A DNA stretch of 64,000 nt from positions 62,001 to 126,000 of the forward strand of contig LATX02000046.1 in assembly GCA_001466705.2 (NCBI GenBank). Reading direction: 5' to 3'. Both the position numbers and the translations under genes were made by a program. Below the pieces are notes generated by a model. The model saw nothing but the letters and a program-made list of their open reading frames with translations. It searched no databases and was not told the origin of the DNA. The stretch comes from Moniliophthora roreri. Its lineage: Eukaryota > Basidiomycota > Agaricomycetes > Agaricales > Marasmiaceae. Of this stretch, positions 44,816 to 57,845 are shown piece by piece; position 1 is the stretch's first letter; every line of letters begins with the position of its first letter.

Positions 44816-45311
44816 ATGTCTGACGCTGGAGATGACATTCCTGTTGAGGCCGCGCCTGAGGTCGAGGTTGCTACTGAAGCTCCCAAGGGAAAGCTTTCTG
44901 TTGAGGATGCTCTTCAGGTGCGTGGTTAAATCTTGGACTCTTCAGACTATGACTGATCCTGCTCTTTTGCAGCAAGTTCTGAAGAATGCCCTCGTCCACG
45001 ACGGTCTTGCTCGTGGTCTGCGTGAGTGCGCCAAGGCCCTGGACAAGCGTCAGGCTCACCTTTGCGTTCTCGTCGAGACTTGCACAGAGGCTGAGTACAT
45101 CAAACTCATCGAAGCCCTCTGCGCCGAGCACAAAATCAACTTAATCAAAGTCGGAGACGCCAAAGTCCTTGGTACTTGGGCTGGTCTTTGCAAGATTGAC
45201 CGTGAGGGTAATCCCCGTAAGGTCGTCGGTTGCAGCTGCGTTGTTGTCAAGGACTACGGTGTTGAGAGTGAGGGATTGAACGTTCTCTTGGATTACTTCA
45301 AGAACCGGTAA
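44816..45311 (+). CDS. rps12: 40S ribosomal protein S12 (eS12)
   Basis: Exon 1 44816-44917 ([20 protein letters not shown]...), a 55-bp intron with GTGCGT donor and TTGCAG acceptor, exon 2 44973-45311 ending DYFKNR. The product has about 146 residues, the family's normal size, with the L7Ae-type fold core: [40 protein letters not shown], and the conserved end [14 protein letters not shown]. It is a structural protein of the small ribosomal subunit beak, acting in cytoplasmic translation. A TATATTGCAG directly before the ATG suggests a 5' UTR intron ending two bases upstream. The gene appears intact and marks the start of the host-gene block. Confidence 0.96.
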
Positions 45312-45867
45312 ATTGCCTTCGGTGAGTACATGGATACACACTTCGTGCTCTCCCCCCTTCCCGCCATTCCTTTTGATGACAAAACAGACTCCCTCTACTG
45401 AGCTGATGCTCTGAGGATATTGTCTATCCGGAATCATTATACATTTGTCTGATACGTCTTACCTATTTTATCGCTTCCCCCCGAAGATCAAGTAGGCTGA
45501 CCCGTTAAAATAGATGACATGTAAAGCAGTGATAACTACTTGTGTTAGTGGTACCCAATGCAATGCACCATAATTGTACCATCACTATGAACGCTTGCTT
45601 GATGAAAGCCAGGTTGTGTGACTAACTGCACCAAGTCTGAAACCTTGCTGCTACTAGAGGTGAGAGGATAGGTTTGATGACGACAGGAATTTCAGCTGGA
45701 GGAATTGCATATAGAACAGTAAAGTGTACAATCAAACGTAATACACTGGGGAATTACAAGAAGACTATTCATAACGATGTGAAGAATCCAGCATATGTTG
45801 AAGAAAGATCCAAGAAGTGAGCGAATCTCATCGTTTTATGAACACCACTCGGGGCGCTCCTTGATCA
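45312..45867. other. Intergenic between eS12 and MFS transporter
   Basis: Convergent 3' regions of two genes. No frame or RNA gene seen. Confidence 0.5.
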
Positions 45868-47727
45868 TCAGAACCTGACGAAAACCTTTCCACCAGTAGC
45901 CTTGAATCGCGCCACCCAGTACAATACAGCGCCCGCAAGACACAGAACCCCCGAAAACATTATCATTTCGTCAAACTCGCCGTGGTCGTGCTCAATGAGG
46001 GCTCCGGCACTAGGAGGCCCACCTAAATAGACCCAGTTTAGGTGACAGGCGTACGAGAAGAGTGAACGAATCCTTACATAGTGCGGCTGTGCCCACGAAA
46101 GCAAAGAGCATTCCGGCACGGCCACCGTATTTTGATGGGTCAGGAGTAAATTTTCCTATACACGCCGGCATGAGCTAATAATAAGGTCAGTCTTGACCAT
46201 ATACGAAAAGGACGCGAACTTACAGCAATGAAGGCGCCACTGAAGAAGCCGTAAAAGACAAGCCATATGATAAATGATGCTGCCGACGACACGGCTATCC
46301 AGCAAAAAAGAATAGTACTCGCTACTGTAAGAGCGATTGAGAGTATGTTGAAGCTAATCTGGGATCAGTAATCGTACTTGCAGTGAAAAGGCGACTCACA
46401 AGCCGAGCTTGTCCGCGAGGATCCCAGGGATGAGTCGTCCAAAGAAAGAGCCAGCATTCAGAATGGCTAGACTGTATAACGTGATGTTTGAGCTGTAATC
46501 GTGGGTTTCTGAGTAGAGGGTAGCGAAATAATAAGGGTTGAATGCTGTCATAAGAATCGGCTCAGAGTTGAAAGAAACATTGCTGCTGTAACCTACATCC
46601 AAGCATCGTTATAGCAGAGGCAACCAAAAATAGCGTGTATTTGATATCTTTGAACCCACCAACGTCAACCAGAGAGCCTAAGTCTCTGTTGAAGGGCCTG
46701 CGGGGTAGTCGGGTGCGTATGAGAAGGCTGGCGGGCAAAAGAATTGCTGCACATATGCACGCTATAATCCGTAAAGCCTGCAAGAACACTGCTGAGTGTT
46801 ACCATGCAAGGATTGCACAAGTGTTCTCACTAGTGGAAATCCAAGCGTTGGAATAAGATGGTTGAGAGCAATGGGAAACATGACACCTCCAAGAGACGAC
46901 CCTAGACGCGGGCTGATTTGAGTACGCTCCACCTAGTTAACAAACCGGCCCACCTGCTGTAACTAAACCCATCATCCTGCCGCGTTTCTGTTCATACCAA
47001 TGCGTAATGGAGCTTAGAGCGGGACTATTGATCGGAGTGAGCATAAAAGCATGGCATCACGATCAGGGTTAAGACTACGCACTAGAATACCAATGAGCTT
47101 CCAATCCCGAAAAGAAGTCCTTGGGCCAAGAAGAACTGATAGAACTCGTAACAATATGACGTTGCTACGAGGGATAGAACGAGGATCACGGCCCCGGGGA
47201 AGAGGAGTGGTCGTGCACCAAATGAATCAAAAAAGCGTCCCACGAACGCACCCTGGAGTCAAGTCAGTATATTGTGGGAGCGGTCTACGACAAGAAACTC
47301 ACACTGAAGAAGAATACAAAGAACTGACAAGTACCGATCCACGCGATGTCCGATGGCGACTTTGATTGAAGGTTGACCCTGGCATATCTGAATGAAGGAT
47401 TATTGGATGTGACGGGGGTGGGCGTCTCGGTTACACTCACTGAGCTTCAAAGACTCCAAATGAGTTCATAACACCAAACTGCACGAACAGCGCCATAAAT
47501 GCCCCAATAATGGTTCTTGTAGCATCGGGCCCCCCTTCAGGAAATCCAGACGTTGCGTGATTGGCTGCTTCTAGCTCAGAGTCCACCACCACGAGCGAAT
47601 CGCGACCTTTCTTCAGGTCGTTTGGTGAAGGTGACCGTCTCTCTTGCGGCGAGTCCGACATTGTGGAACCAGTAGAACCATTACGATGGTGGTGGGAGAC
47701 GGACATGGTTTGGCAAAGCGAACACAA
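45868..47727 (-). CDS. MFS transporter, monocarboxylate-porter type
   Basis: Multi-exon minus-strand gene. Exon 1 starts MCSLCQTMSVSHHHRNG at 47727 or at the internal Met at 47706, has a polar cytoplasmic N-terminus and enters TM1 at GAFMALFVQFGVMNSFGVFE. Further exons give FVGRFFDSFGARPLLFPGAV (the loop 2-3 G-x-x-x-D-x-x-G-x-R-like motif), FGIGSSLVFYPALSSITHWY, KRGRMMGLVTAG, LNAGSFFGRLIPGILADKLG, and the last TM AGAVLYWVARFKATGGKVFV before the stop at 45868. Introns have GT/AG ends, for example GTGAGTGTAA after exon 1. The pattern FYPALSSITHWYEQKRG is typical of fungal monocarboxylate-transporter-like MFS proteins (Mch family), which sit in plasma or internal membranes; the substrate cannot be told. 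I see no disabling change, but not every splice site was verified. Confidence 0.85.
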
Positions 47728-48990
47728 ATGTTATTCGCAGTTTATTAGCCCGTGTTTTGAATGATGGATAATCTAATTCCAGATGGGTATCATTGTGGCG
47801 CCGTACTTTCCCGAGGGCGGCGGAGAAGTTCAGCTAGAAACCGAGGCGGATACATTAGTGGATAGAAAGGAGGCGAGAATCTCTCGGAGTTGAGATCATT
47901 TGAATCTGAAAATGTTGAAACAACGTCCAAAAGCCTTCATGGTTCCGACTCGTGAAAGCCGAACACCCGACTTCGTATACCATCCAATAAGAAGTTGAAC
48001 TATTCGCCTGATAACCCTAACTCCCTGCACCACCTACCATAAACGCTATCGCAGAAAGGTCGTGAGCTAGCCTAATATGTGAAGAGAAAGCTGATTACAA
48101 ACGACAGCTGGCTCATTCCGTGGTTTATGCAAGATTTCGGAGAAGCATTGTGTTTCGTAAGACCGCATGGCCGCGTGGACAGAGACGCGAAGTACCCATA
48201 CTTGACAATGATATCTAGTTTTCAAATCACTTTTCGGAACGCGAGGATATGGTTGAATAAAGTTAGGCTGGAAATTTGACAACTCTGACAACTTACACTA
48301 GATTGTTTTCCTTATCCTAGTTCTCCCCGCTTCCTCGCGAGTAGAAATATGCCACACCGTTCGTCGTTATTCGTGAGCCGGAAGTATGGTCGTAAAGGCG
48401 AAAAGGGATGCTCGGGCCGAAGGGAAGTTCAAGTTGCGCAGGAACCTTGCATGGGCGCTCGGCAATTTGCTCTACGTTCCACGTGTTCGTGTTGCTCTCA
48501 GCGCGGACTTGCAGGCGTTCACCTCGCAGTTCAGCCCAATGTTATGGTGATGAGAACTACCGCGTGGACCTTGACGTAGCCTTTGCGGACTCCCCCTAAA
48601 TCTTGCCTATCTTCTGAAACGCCAATCGAGTGTAATGGATCATGATTGTCTTCTTTTTTCTGGGGATGACGCGTGCGCACCTCATGTTGGGAGGTGGTTC
48701 CGGGATCATTCCTTCCAACGGACTGGCGATAGTACGGCGTGACCTTCGACATGCACACAACACGTGTATGACGGTGCTCTTCTTCATACAGATTTAACTT
48801 GGGCCCTTGTTTTCGTTGGCAATCTTGTGCGCAATATATCGTTAATCCTGGTGCCATGTATTCCTCCCCAAACACACGAGGCTTTTGAAATCTACACTAT
48901 ATACCAAGGCCCACGGTTCCTGCATTTACCAAGTTTACCAAGTATCTCTTTTCATCGTCTCGGCCACACTGGTCTTCAACACCACCAGCC
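47728..48990. other. Divergent intergenic region
   Basis: 1.26 kb between two divergently transcribed genes. Several short overlapping frames occur on both strands (48079-48875), with no recognisable domain or codon bias. It presumably holds both promoters; a TATATACC box near 48900 lies about 90 bp before the downstream start. Confidence 0.45.
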
Positions 48991-51922
48991 ATGGACGAAA
49001 AATCTCATCCGTATGTCCATTCCTTCTCGCTCACTTCATGAACTTATGATCCCTTCAGCGTGTCCTATCCTCCGGAAGTTTACGATGAAATGGGATCCCC
49101 GACATCGTCTAGGTCTGACACTATTGAAGAGGCTAACGGCTCCAGACGATTTCGTCTGAATCGTCCCCAATCCCGGCTGTTCAGGAGATCCGACAAGGGC
49201 CGTGAAAGCTTAGCACCAACTCAATCAAACACCCCATCTCATCACTCTTCTCGCCGTTCCGTTTCAGCACTGTTAGTGTTGACAACTGAACGGCTGAACA
49301 ACGCCACCGCTCGCGCGACAAATCTCGAAACCCAACAAGATGAGCTCGTCAAACGTTTTGGTACCCTTCTCAAGGAGAAGACGGACCTTGAACGGGAACT
49401 TGACGCCACCCACGAAAGTTTACGCCTATATAAGGCTCAACTTGATGTGGCTCGGAGGGAGATAGAGCGTGCAGACGGGTTAGTACATGAGATTGACCGT
49501 CGTAGAACAAAGGCAGAAAGTGAATCTGCTAGACTACGTAGTCAAGTGAGGACCTTGGAAGCGGAGAGGATAATTAGAAAAGGATGGGAAGAAGGATGGG
49601 AACTCGGGTTCAAAGAAGGACTCGAAAGGGCGCAGGTTGAAAGAGGAATGTTTTCACGGTTCAACCTGAGGCGACGTAGACACAGGAGTCGGGACGACAG
49701 ATCCGATTACGGAGACGATTATACTGATGGTGGCCGCGATGATGATACTACGAATGCGGGGTCTACAACGTCCTCTTCTAATCGACCTCGGTCTAACTCT
49801 ACAAGGTATATATTCCTAATTCCACCAAAAGCCCTGCTGACCACTCTGACAGGTCTCGAAGGTCGAATTACACCCCCGACGCTGGTGAACTAGCACCACC
49901 GTTACCTATACCAACTGTGACTACTCCGGCCCCGTTGAACATACCTAGCACACAGCCTCAACAGCCTCAGCGGCCGCCTTCGGCTGCAGAAGGCAAGCAG
50001 CGTGAGCGTGCGGCGTCTATGTCCTACCGGTACAACGATATCGGATCCAGCGGAGGTACTCAGCAAGATATACCTCGGCGCCCTCAGTCGCGCACAATTC
50101 GCAGAAATACAGCTCCGTCAGTTGCACGGGCGCCCTCTCCAGTGTCGCGGCAGAATTCGCAGGGTCCCCCAGAGGTCATTCAGCCAATTCCAATGTACGA
50201 TGCTCCTCCTAGTCCATCAGCTACCTCCCATCGGTCACGATCAACGGCACCTCCTCCTGATGGTTTCATACCGTTTCGGGACGAGAATGAATTCATATCT
50301 CTACCTCCGCCGCATGGAATGTCCGTCCCGGTGCCTGCCGCTGGTCCTGCAGCTTCAAATGGACATGATCTGTCTGCGTCTGCACCGCCTTCAGGCGGAT
50401 ATGAAGCACCAAGCGGGTTTCTAGCTACACCTCAGAACAGAGCAATGTCAGAAGTATCCCGGGCTTCCACCAGGATCTCGCAACTTGATATTATCAGCCC
50501 GCCACGAGCAAGTGGATTGCTTGGTTTGAGGGTGGTTAACGCCGATCGACCTGGCGGAAATGGACGGACAAGTAGAAATCAAAAAGGACCCAGAAACAGT
50601 AGACCCAACACGCCCGGTGCGACGCCAGCTACTAGAGTGGAGCAGTGGAGAAATGAAATTATTGGCGATGTCGATCGGCCTGACGTAGGTTGAGCTTCTT
50701 TGCTTCCGTTTCATTATTACATCTATGACGCGAATCGCTCTATTCCTGTTACCATTATATCTTTGCTTTTGTCGTGGTTCTTGTATTGAGACTCTTTTGT
50801 GTTTACAGCGTCAGACTACACCTGCAACTGCAAGAGAACCTTCCGCCTCAACTTCGGTATCACCGCCAGCCACTTCGCCGACTCGAGATGCTTTCCGAGT
50901 GCGCACTCCGCGAGTAAGCATCGGACCACGTCGACCAAGGGAAATCGTATTGCCTGCGCCTTTGGCTGCGCCCCCTTTACCACCGCAGCAGCGTGAAGCT
51001 TCCTCGAACGTGCAGAGGCTAGAGCAAGTGGCAGGGAGGTCGAATACACCGATCCGCTCGCCGACACCTTCTCATGGATTCTCAGCACCGCAGCCTCCAT
51101 ATCAACAGCCAGTGGCGTCATCACTTCGACCGGAACCTCCTCCTATTCCTCCGAGTGATAATTTAGAACCCAATCGTCCTCGAACACCACGTTCTCTCGG
51201 TGCTTGGCTCAGAAGTCGATTTCAGCGATCGCACTCAACACCCCCAAATATCGATGTCGAGTCTCCGGTGAGTACTTGACATCTCGTTCGACACTTAGAA
51301 CGCTACGTAAACAAATCTGATGTATTGAGTTCATCCCTAGTCCAACACCGCAACCTCAGGATCCGGCTCGACAAGGGTTGATCCAGTTCTTCTCACCCCC
51401 GAAGATGCCAACAGACCTATTCCCCTTCCGAACGATGTCGTATCGGAGGCGACGAGGGGCATAGAGCGTTGGAACCAATCAACGCCTGTTCCGCAGACGC
51501 CCATAACAATCCAGCTCCCAGACGATGACCTACCGCTAGGCTTCGTGGCGATGACTCCGGTTGTGCCCCTACAAGATAGGAACCAGTTGGGTCGAAGTCC
51601 GCGTCAGGAAAATGTGATATCACCTATCAGCAGTCGACCAGGTAGCCCAGGATCCTTCTCTCCTATCCAACCACTCGATTCAAGCCCAAGCCCTCCATCA
51701 AGGCCAGCCACAGCATCCGGCCTCACCAGACCCCCCTTGTCAACAATGCCTGTTGGAGACGGAGTCGCTACAAGAGCACTCAGCGGACCGCCAGTTGATC
51801 GTGTTGCTGAATTGACTAGTCCTAGGGCAAGAACATTGAGTTTGGACGGTCACCATGGGTGGACTTCTCCGACCAGTAGCTTTATGAGGCCGCTGGAGTC
51901 GATTTTCTCGGACGACGACTAA
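48991..51922 (+). CDS. Coiled-coil protein with long Pro/Ser-rich tail
   Basis: Five-exon model: 48991-49010 (MDEKSHP), 49060-49805, about 49852-50684, 50809-51267 and 51341-51922, all introns short with GT/AG ends. After a Ser-rich lead, a coiled coil covers roughly residues 95-200: VLTTERLNNATARATNLETQ, then LKEKTDLERELDATHESLRL and AESESARLRSQVRTLEAERI, with heptad-like leucines. This is followed by a GWEEGWELGFKEGLERA segment and a basic FNLRRRRHRSRDD patch. The remaining two thirds is low-complexity Pro/Ser/Arg with repeated RPQSR, PPSP and TPxA patterns, likely disordered and phosphorylated. It ends PLESIFSDDD. I do not recognise a characterised family. A scaffold or cytoskeletal adaptor role is possible but unsupported. 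Confidence 0.8.
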
Positions 51923-52212
51923 GCTTATGACCATAAGACTATGGACCATGACACTGAATTTATTATGCTCATGCGATGTCGACCGATACGAACATTATGT
52001 GTCTTCACTGTACAGTATTGCATTGTATAACATTTGACGAACCTTTCCATGCATTCATATGTACAGTAGACCAAGCGTTTTTCAGCCGAACGTGATCCCG
52101 GACACGCCGTGACCATTAGATCTGGTAGAATCACATGTGAATCGACATTTGAAGGTCGTCATGCAGTCCCGAAATTTGTGCTTCTACTCTGCCTTGTTCT
52201 GGCGCCATTCAC
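51923..52212. other. Intergenic between coiled-coil gene and ABC transporter
   Basis: About 290 bp, presumably terminator plus promoter of two co-directional genes. No other feature seen. Confidence 0.5.
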
Positions 52213-55096
52213 ATGGCTGTTTTATCGACTCTTCGTTCGAAGGAGTTTAAGGAGCAGCTAGCTCGACTTTCCAAGTCGTACTCAGCTCATCGGCCTTTAA
52301 TTCAACGTTTACTCAATATTTCCTTCGTTCTATACGTCCTCGGAACTACATTTAAAGGGTTATCGGCCAGACCAACGAAACCTTCTGGGAAAGGGAAAGG
52401 GAAGGGAAAGGATAACAAGGAATCAGGAAAGCCTCCTCGAGTTGCAGTGAGTTATACTTGATCAAGTTCCGAGTGCAAAGCCCTCACATTATTCGGTTAG
52501 GTGGATGCGATATTTTACCAGCGACTATCCCATCTCTTAAGGATAGTCATACCAGGAATTAGATCAAAAGAAGCTCTTTTGCTGTTCATGCACTCTAGTC
52601 TTCTGATCTTCAGAACTGCCATATCCCTATACGTTGCAGCGCTGGACGGAAAGTAGGTGGCACTTGCGCCCGACAAAACCGTAGCTCACTCCTTATCCAA
52701 GGATCGTCGCTTCACTAGTTCGCGCACAACCGCTACAGTTTTTTTGGAATATACTCCGATGGCTGCTCGTAGCCATTCCAGCAACGTGGACCAACAGCTG
52801 GCTCAGCTACATCCAGAATAAACTCGCCATCGCATACCGAACGCGATTAACCCAAGTGGTATTGAAAGAGTACCTTGGAGAGGAAAATGAGGGTGCAGAA
52901 GGCAAAGTCTATTACAAACTCTGTTCGTTTGTTGCCACCTCGCTATCGAGTTGACTTCATCTCATCCGCTTTTCTCACAGCTAACCTAGACGACCGAATA
53001 AAGAATGCTGATCAGTTGCGTATCGACTACCTACATTGTCCGACTCTTAACTCACAAAGTCCCCTAGGATGATCACGCACGATATACAACGGTTTTCCGC
53101 TCACCTCGCTGCCATCTATTCCAATCTCGCGAAGCCTGTATTGGACGTCATTTTATACAACTATCAGCTATCTCAGAATGTCGGAGCCGAAGGATTAATA
53201 GGCCTCACTATCCTGGTCCAGTCAAGTGCTGCTTTGCGTGCGTTGCCATTCGTTCCTAGCTGCTACATGTACACTGACTCCGTCTATAACTAGTTCGACG
53301 GTTGACACCATCCTTTGGCGCTTATACCGCACTCTCAGCTCAACTTGCTGGTCAGTTAAGGCATGCGCATTCACGACTCGCAGAATTTGCGGAAGAAGTT
53401 GCCTTCATGCGTGGAGAAGAGACGGAGAAGCTTCTTATAGAAAGAGAGTACGCAACGGCGATGCTGCATGAACGTAAAGTTCTTGACAAGAGATGGTGGT
53501 TTGGATGTGCCGAGGAAGGTATAGTCAAGTGGTTGTGGGGTAGCTTCGGGGTAAGTCTGAACCTTTCTATTCCATGAATAAGGGTCTGAATATTACTCAG
53601 CTAGTCCTCTGTGCGATACCCGTTTTCTTCAAGATACCCGGCATGGAAAATGTCGACCTCGGAAGTAGAACTGAAGGTCAGAACTCGTTTGCCACAATAT
53701 CATACATCAAGACCACTGATCTTTGATCACGATAATTTACAGGATTTGTGACGAACCGAAGACTCCTGTTGTCCTCCTCAGATGCATTCGGTCGAGTGAT
53801 GTACTCATACAAAGATCTTTCTGAGCTTGCCGGTTACACTGCACGAGTGTCTTTACTTATCGAGACAATGCGAGATATGCGGAAGAGCAAGTTTGAAAAA
53901 GCATTGGTGAGCAGTGCGGGTACAGCCGAGCATGCCAGGGGTAAGTATGCCTTCCGCAAGATTCTGATTGCTATTAACGACCTGTTTAGTATTAAGAGGA
54001 CGGGGCGAGGTGGTCCTATCAGAGGACATAGAATTCGAAAACGTGCCCATCGTTACCCCGAATGGCGACATTCTTGTCAAGAGTCTGAGCTTCCGGATAA
54101 AACATGGAGTTAGTCTCTCGCTTTTAGTCCAATACCTTGCACTCATGATGGATTGACAGCAACATCTTCTCATTGTCGGACCCAATGGTAGGTTCGCTCT
54201 AAGATGCCTAACATAAGCATGATGTTCGATCTTCTTATCATCTGCACAGGTTGCGGAAAGTCCTCGCTCTTCCGTATTCTCGGTGGCCTGTGGCCAGTTT
54301 ATGGTGGCGTCGTTCGTAAACCGCCAGCCTTCGAGTTTATCCTTATCCCTCAACGACCATATCTTTCCTTGGGGACGTTGAGAGATCAAATCATTTACCC
54401 TCATTCCAAGGAGACGATGGAAGCTCGTGAGCTGCCTCTCTAATTTCTATATCGACCTCAAACTCAAACCAGTCGATGTAGGTGGCATTAAGGACGACGA
54501 TCTTATGGATATCCTCACCGTTGTTCAGATGGAAGGTGTTGTCGAGAGAGAAGGGGGCTGGGATGTAGCAAGGGAGTGGAGAGATGCCCTGAGTGGTGGT
54601 GACCAGCAGAAGGTTGCCTGGGCTCGGCTTTTCTACCACAATCCCAAGGTACGCTACACACGATGGATGTAACAATAACATCTAACGACATCGAGCCAGT
54701 ACGCTGTTCTGGACGAAGCTACATCTCTGGTTCCACCAGATATGGAGGGCAGAATGATGGAACATGCGACAAAGTTGGGTATCACACTGCTCACAGTCTC
54801 TCATCGTCCCTCCTTGTGGAAATACCACCATATGATACTTCATTACGATGGGCAGGGAGGATACGTCTTGTACGTCGCACTGCAACTCTTATCGTTCGGA
54901 TACTGACGAAGAATTTGCAGCACGAAACTGGATGCAGACAAGAGGTTAGCAATTCAGCAAGAAAAACAAGCGCTAGAAACTAAGTTACTGGAAGTGTACG
55001 TCTTTCTTGCTCTTTGCCCGGAATTATACGTCTAACCTTCCTATCTGCAGACCCAAGATGAAGGCAAGACTCGCAGAGTTGAAGGTCCTCACATGA
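52213..55096 (+). CDS. Peroxisomal ALD-family (ABCD) ABC half-transporter
   Basis: Many short exons; verified junctions include 52446/52501, 52652/52702, 52922/52981 and 53014/53068. N-terminus [20 protein letters not shown], then a first TM, a Lys-rich loop, and the ABC_membrane_2 domain with [40 protein letters not shown] and the ALD hallmark [14 protein letters not shown] with [10 protein letters not shown]. The nucleotide-binding domain has Walker A GPNGCGKSS (near 54183-54255, split by an intron), Q-loop [20 protein letters not shown], signature [15 protein letters not shown], Walker [10 protein letters not shown] and the switch VSHR. It imports long-chain acyl-CoA or fatty acids into peroxisomes for beta-oxidation as a dimer. 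All catalytic motifs are intact. Whether it is the Pxa1- or Pxa2-type partner is not resolved. Confidence 0.92.
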
Positions 55097-55442
55097 ATTT
55101 ATTTTGATACTGTATGATGATATTGTTGTACAATGTGTAGCTCTAAATACTAATAGCTGGAGTTAATCACTTGGAGAGCATATAGATCTTGGATTTGAGT
55201 GCAGAAGAATTCTATGACAAGGGCCCACATTGTGGAGGACCGAGAAAATATTATTGATATTGTTCAAAGGGGTAGGAAAACATTTTCGTTTCTTTGGCGG
55301 AATATGTACACCAGACGGGGAGACCGGGACTGTAGTTTACGCATACCTTAACAGACAAGAACAATAAATAGGAAGGATCGATAGCAGTAAGGGTGATACC
55401 TCAAGAACAACAAGATTAAAGGACATAGCACAAAGTGATTGA
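55097..55442. other. Convergent 3' intergenic
   Basis: 346 bp between the stop codons of two convergent genes. No feature beyond probable polyadenylation regions. Confidence 0.5.
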
Positions 55443-56847
55443 TTAATCGTCGACTTCATCTTCCTCCTCGGTGGCTGCCTTGCTCTTCTTTGCCTTTGAA
55501 GAAGAAGCCTTTGCCTTCTTGGAGGGCGGCTTAGCTGCAGCGGTCTTCGATGCGGGTTTCTGTTCGCAGATATCAGCATAAGTGGACGATGCATAGACAT
55601 GAAAAGGTCTCACCTTACGCTTCTTTCCCATCTCTTCAGCAGCTTCCCCTGCATCATCTACCCCTTCTTCCTCATCCTGAAAAGGAGATGAAATCAGAAA
55701 ACAAGATGGCAACTTGAAAGAATGGCCAACCTTCTTTGCCTTCTTAGCAGCGGGCTTCTTCGCAGGCTTGGCCTTGGGTTTTTCCTCTTCTACCTCGTCG
55801 TCCTCGTCCGCAGCAACGTCATCAACATCTCTGGAGAAGTCCTCACCAGACTCGTCGTCGGTCCTCTTCTGTGGTGAACGGTATGAATAACTAGTAAGAA
55901 TACGCTGTGCGTGGACACCTGACCTTGGCAGCTTTCTTCGCAGTGGGCTTTTTCTTGGGTTTCGTTTCACCATTTTCCTCCTTTGCAGCTTTCTAGAATA
56001 GAGATTCAGTATGTTCAACGGAGGTCAATACATGTAGATAACTGACCTTGGCTCGTGGCTTAGCGGCTTTCTTGGGTTGCTCCTCTTCATCGCCTTCATC
56101 GCCACCTTCAGCAGCCTATGTAGAGGATCATTGAGTGACTAGAGGAACAAAATGAGAAGATTATAACATACCTTCTTAGTTGCTTTCCCCTTCTTGGGCT
56201 TCTCCTCACCATCATCCTTCTTCTTGGTAGCACGGCCCTTCTTCTTGGGCTTCTCGTCTTCTTCGTCTTCATCTTCACCCTCGCCAGCAGGTTTCCTTGC
56301 GCTGTCTGGGATATCTTCATCGGCAACATGACCGTCTTCGTACGCCTTTTTCACGCGTTCCTGGTCTTCAGGATTGAGGTCCTCGTACCCATCGAGCTCA
56401 GAAGCTTCCGAGAATTGACTTTTGATATTTTCGATCTGTTTCTTGGTGACACATCCCCAATGCCGCCACGCGCTGAAGTAAAAAAAAGGAACAAACCACC
56501 ACGCAGTCAGAGATACGCCCATAGTAAACGAAAAAGGTAAGGTGCGCTCACAATGATTGCTTTCCCTGGAACTCTACAGTGGTCCCAAACCGAAGTGCAC
56601 CCTTCTCAATAGCAGTACCTAACGAGGATCACATATGTCGGTTCGAAGAATTCAGATTGATTCCACCATCAAGAACACTCACCAGAGCAGGGTTTAGGGC
56701 CTGAACAACACGTTCAACGAGACATGCCAAATGTAGAGACATCAATCACACAAAGTTCAACAAAAATATAAATATAAAAGATAGCTGCTTACCTTTGCAC
56801 TTTGCACGGCTGGAGGTGGCATATTCGAGGCGGTAACCAGTGGGCAT
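55443..56847 (-). CDS. PARP-type zinc finger protein with Lys/Glu-rich tail
   Basis: Start MPTGYRLEYATSSRAKCK at 56847. Small exons then give GPKPCSGTAIEKGALRFGTT, VEFQGKQS and WRHWGCVTKKQIENIKSQF. This is a zf-PARP module: paired Cys (CKGPKPC) and a later H-W-G-C. These fingers bind DNA nicks and ends. After an acidic helix (DLNPEDQERVKKAYEDGHVA) the protein is a low-complexity chain of KPKKKGRATKK-like basic blocks alternating with EDEDEEDE blocks over at least six exons, ending KAATEEEDEVDD at 55443. There is no PARP catalytic domain, BRCT or WGR, so it is not a poly(ADP-ribose) polymerase. Small single-zf-PARP proteins of this kind occur in fungi, with a chromatin or DNA-repair role suspected. 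Several exon boundaries inside the repeats are approximate. Confidence 0.85.
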
Positions 56848-57845
56848 GATGGTGGTAGTGAACAGAGAGGGAGGGAAAGAATGATTTTTCAGAGCTATGC
56901 ATGCCTATGGTCAACCGAGTTGAAAGTCCGCCCAAGCAGCGCACGGACCTGGATCGTGCTAAGTGCCGTGACCGTGTGAGAACCTTGTTTTGTTCTCAAC
57001 ACTGACTGGCCGGGTGCGTCATTGCACCTTTTTCCGTTTCACGCTGATTTTCAGGACATATCAAGCGGAATGGGGTTCCTATTCGAATTATTTCACGGCT
57101 TCAGGTTTATCTGGGAAACCAAGTTCAAGCTGACATGCATAGTGGCACTAGGAGAAACCGTCGGATATTATTGCGCCCATCGATGTATTGGAAAAGTCCG
57201 AGCTGTGGCCGACTGCTGATCGAGCATCTGAGAGGAACTTGATAATCATATAGGCTGCATCGGAACGCCGGAAACTTTCTCGTGAAAAGTAAACGTTACG
57301 GGACTTGATTGGAGGACTCGGACGGCATTCTCACCGTCGGCTGCATTTCAAGAGGCGCGCGTCTTGTAGTTAGCCTAACAATGATTATTGAAATCGGGGC
57401 CAACCAGTCAGACTGGCGATCAAACCTGAAGACGAGTACAGAAAATCACAATATCTGTTCTATAGAGGATGATACACGTTGGCCCACGTCATCCCCAAGG
57501 ATTATTGGATCGATTCCTGCTTTCTGAAGTCATCGTCTCGAAAGTTTTTAATTCGTAGTGAGAGGAAGTATTTGGGTGTCCGTGGCCTGGCGGTTGACAT
57601 ATACGCCGACCATTCTGTGAAGTAACGCTAGCACCCGTAATTTAAAGGTTACTAGCTTCTGTGCCCAGATCATACGAAACTTCAATTACACCATTTGAAA
57701 TTACAATTATATACGACACGAGATACTCATGACCAAGCTTGTATAAATATGCCTACAAAGACTTCAAAAAAACCAGCGACATAAGTTACGGAAAGATGCA
57801 TTCAGGTAGTTTGACGTCCATAAACGTTTAGCGCAAATGGTTAGA
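56848..57845. other. Intergenic between zf-PARP and DyP genes
   Basis: Nearly 1 kb. Frames at 57022-57219 and 57309-57527 are short and unsupported. Holds the zf-PARP promoter on the left and the DyP 3' region on the right. Confidence 0.45.

Noticed and set aside
45056..45437. Minus-strand frames across eS12
   Set aside because: Antisense shadows of a highly conserved gene.
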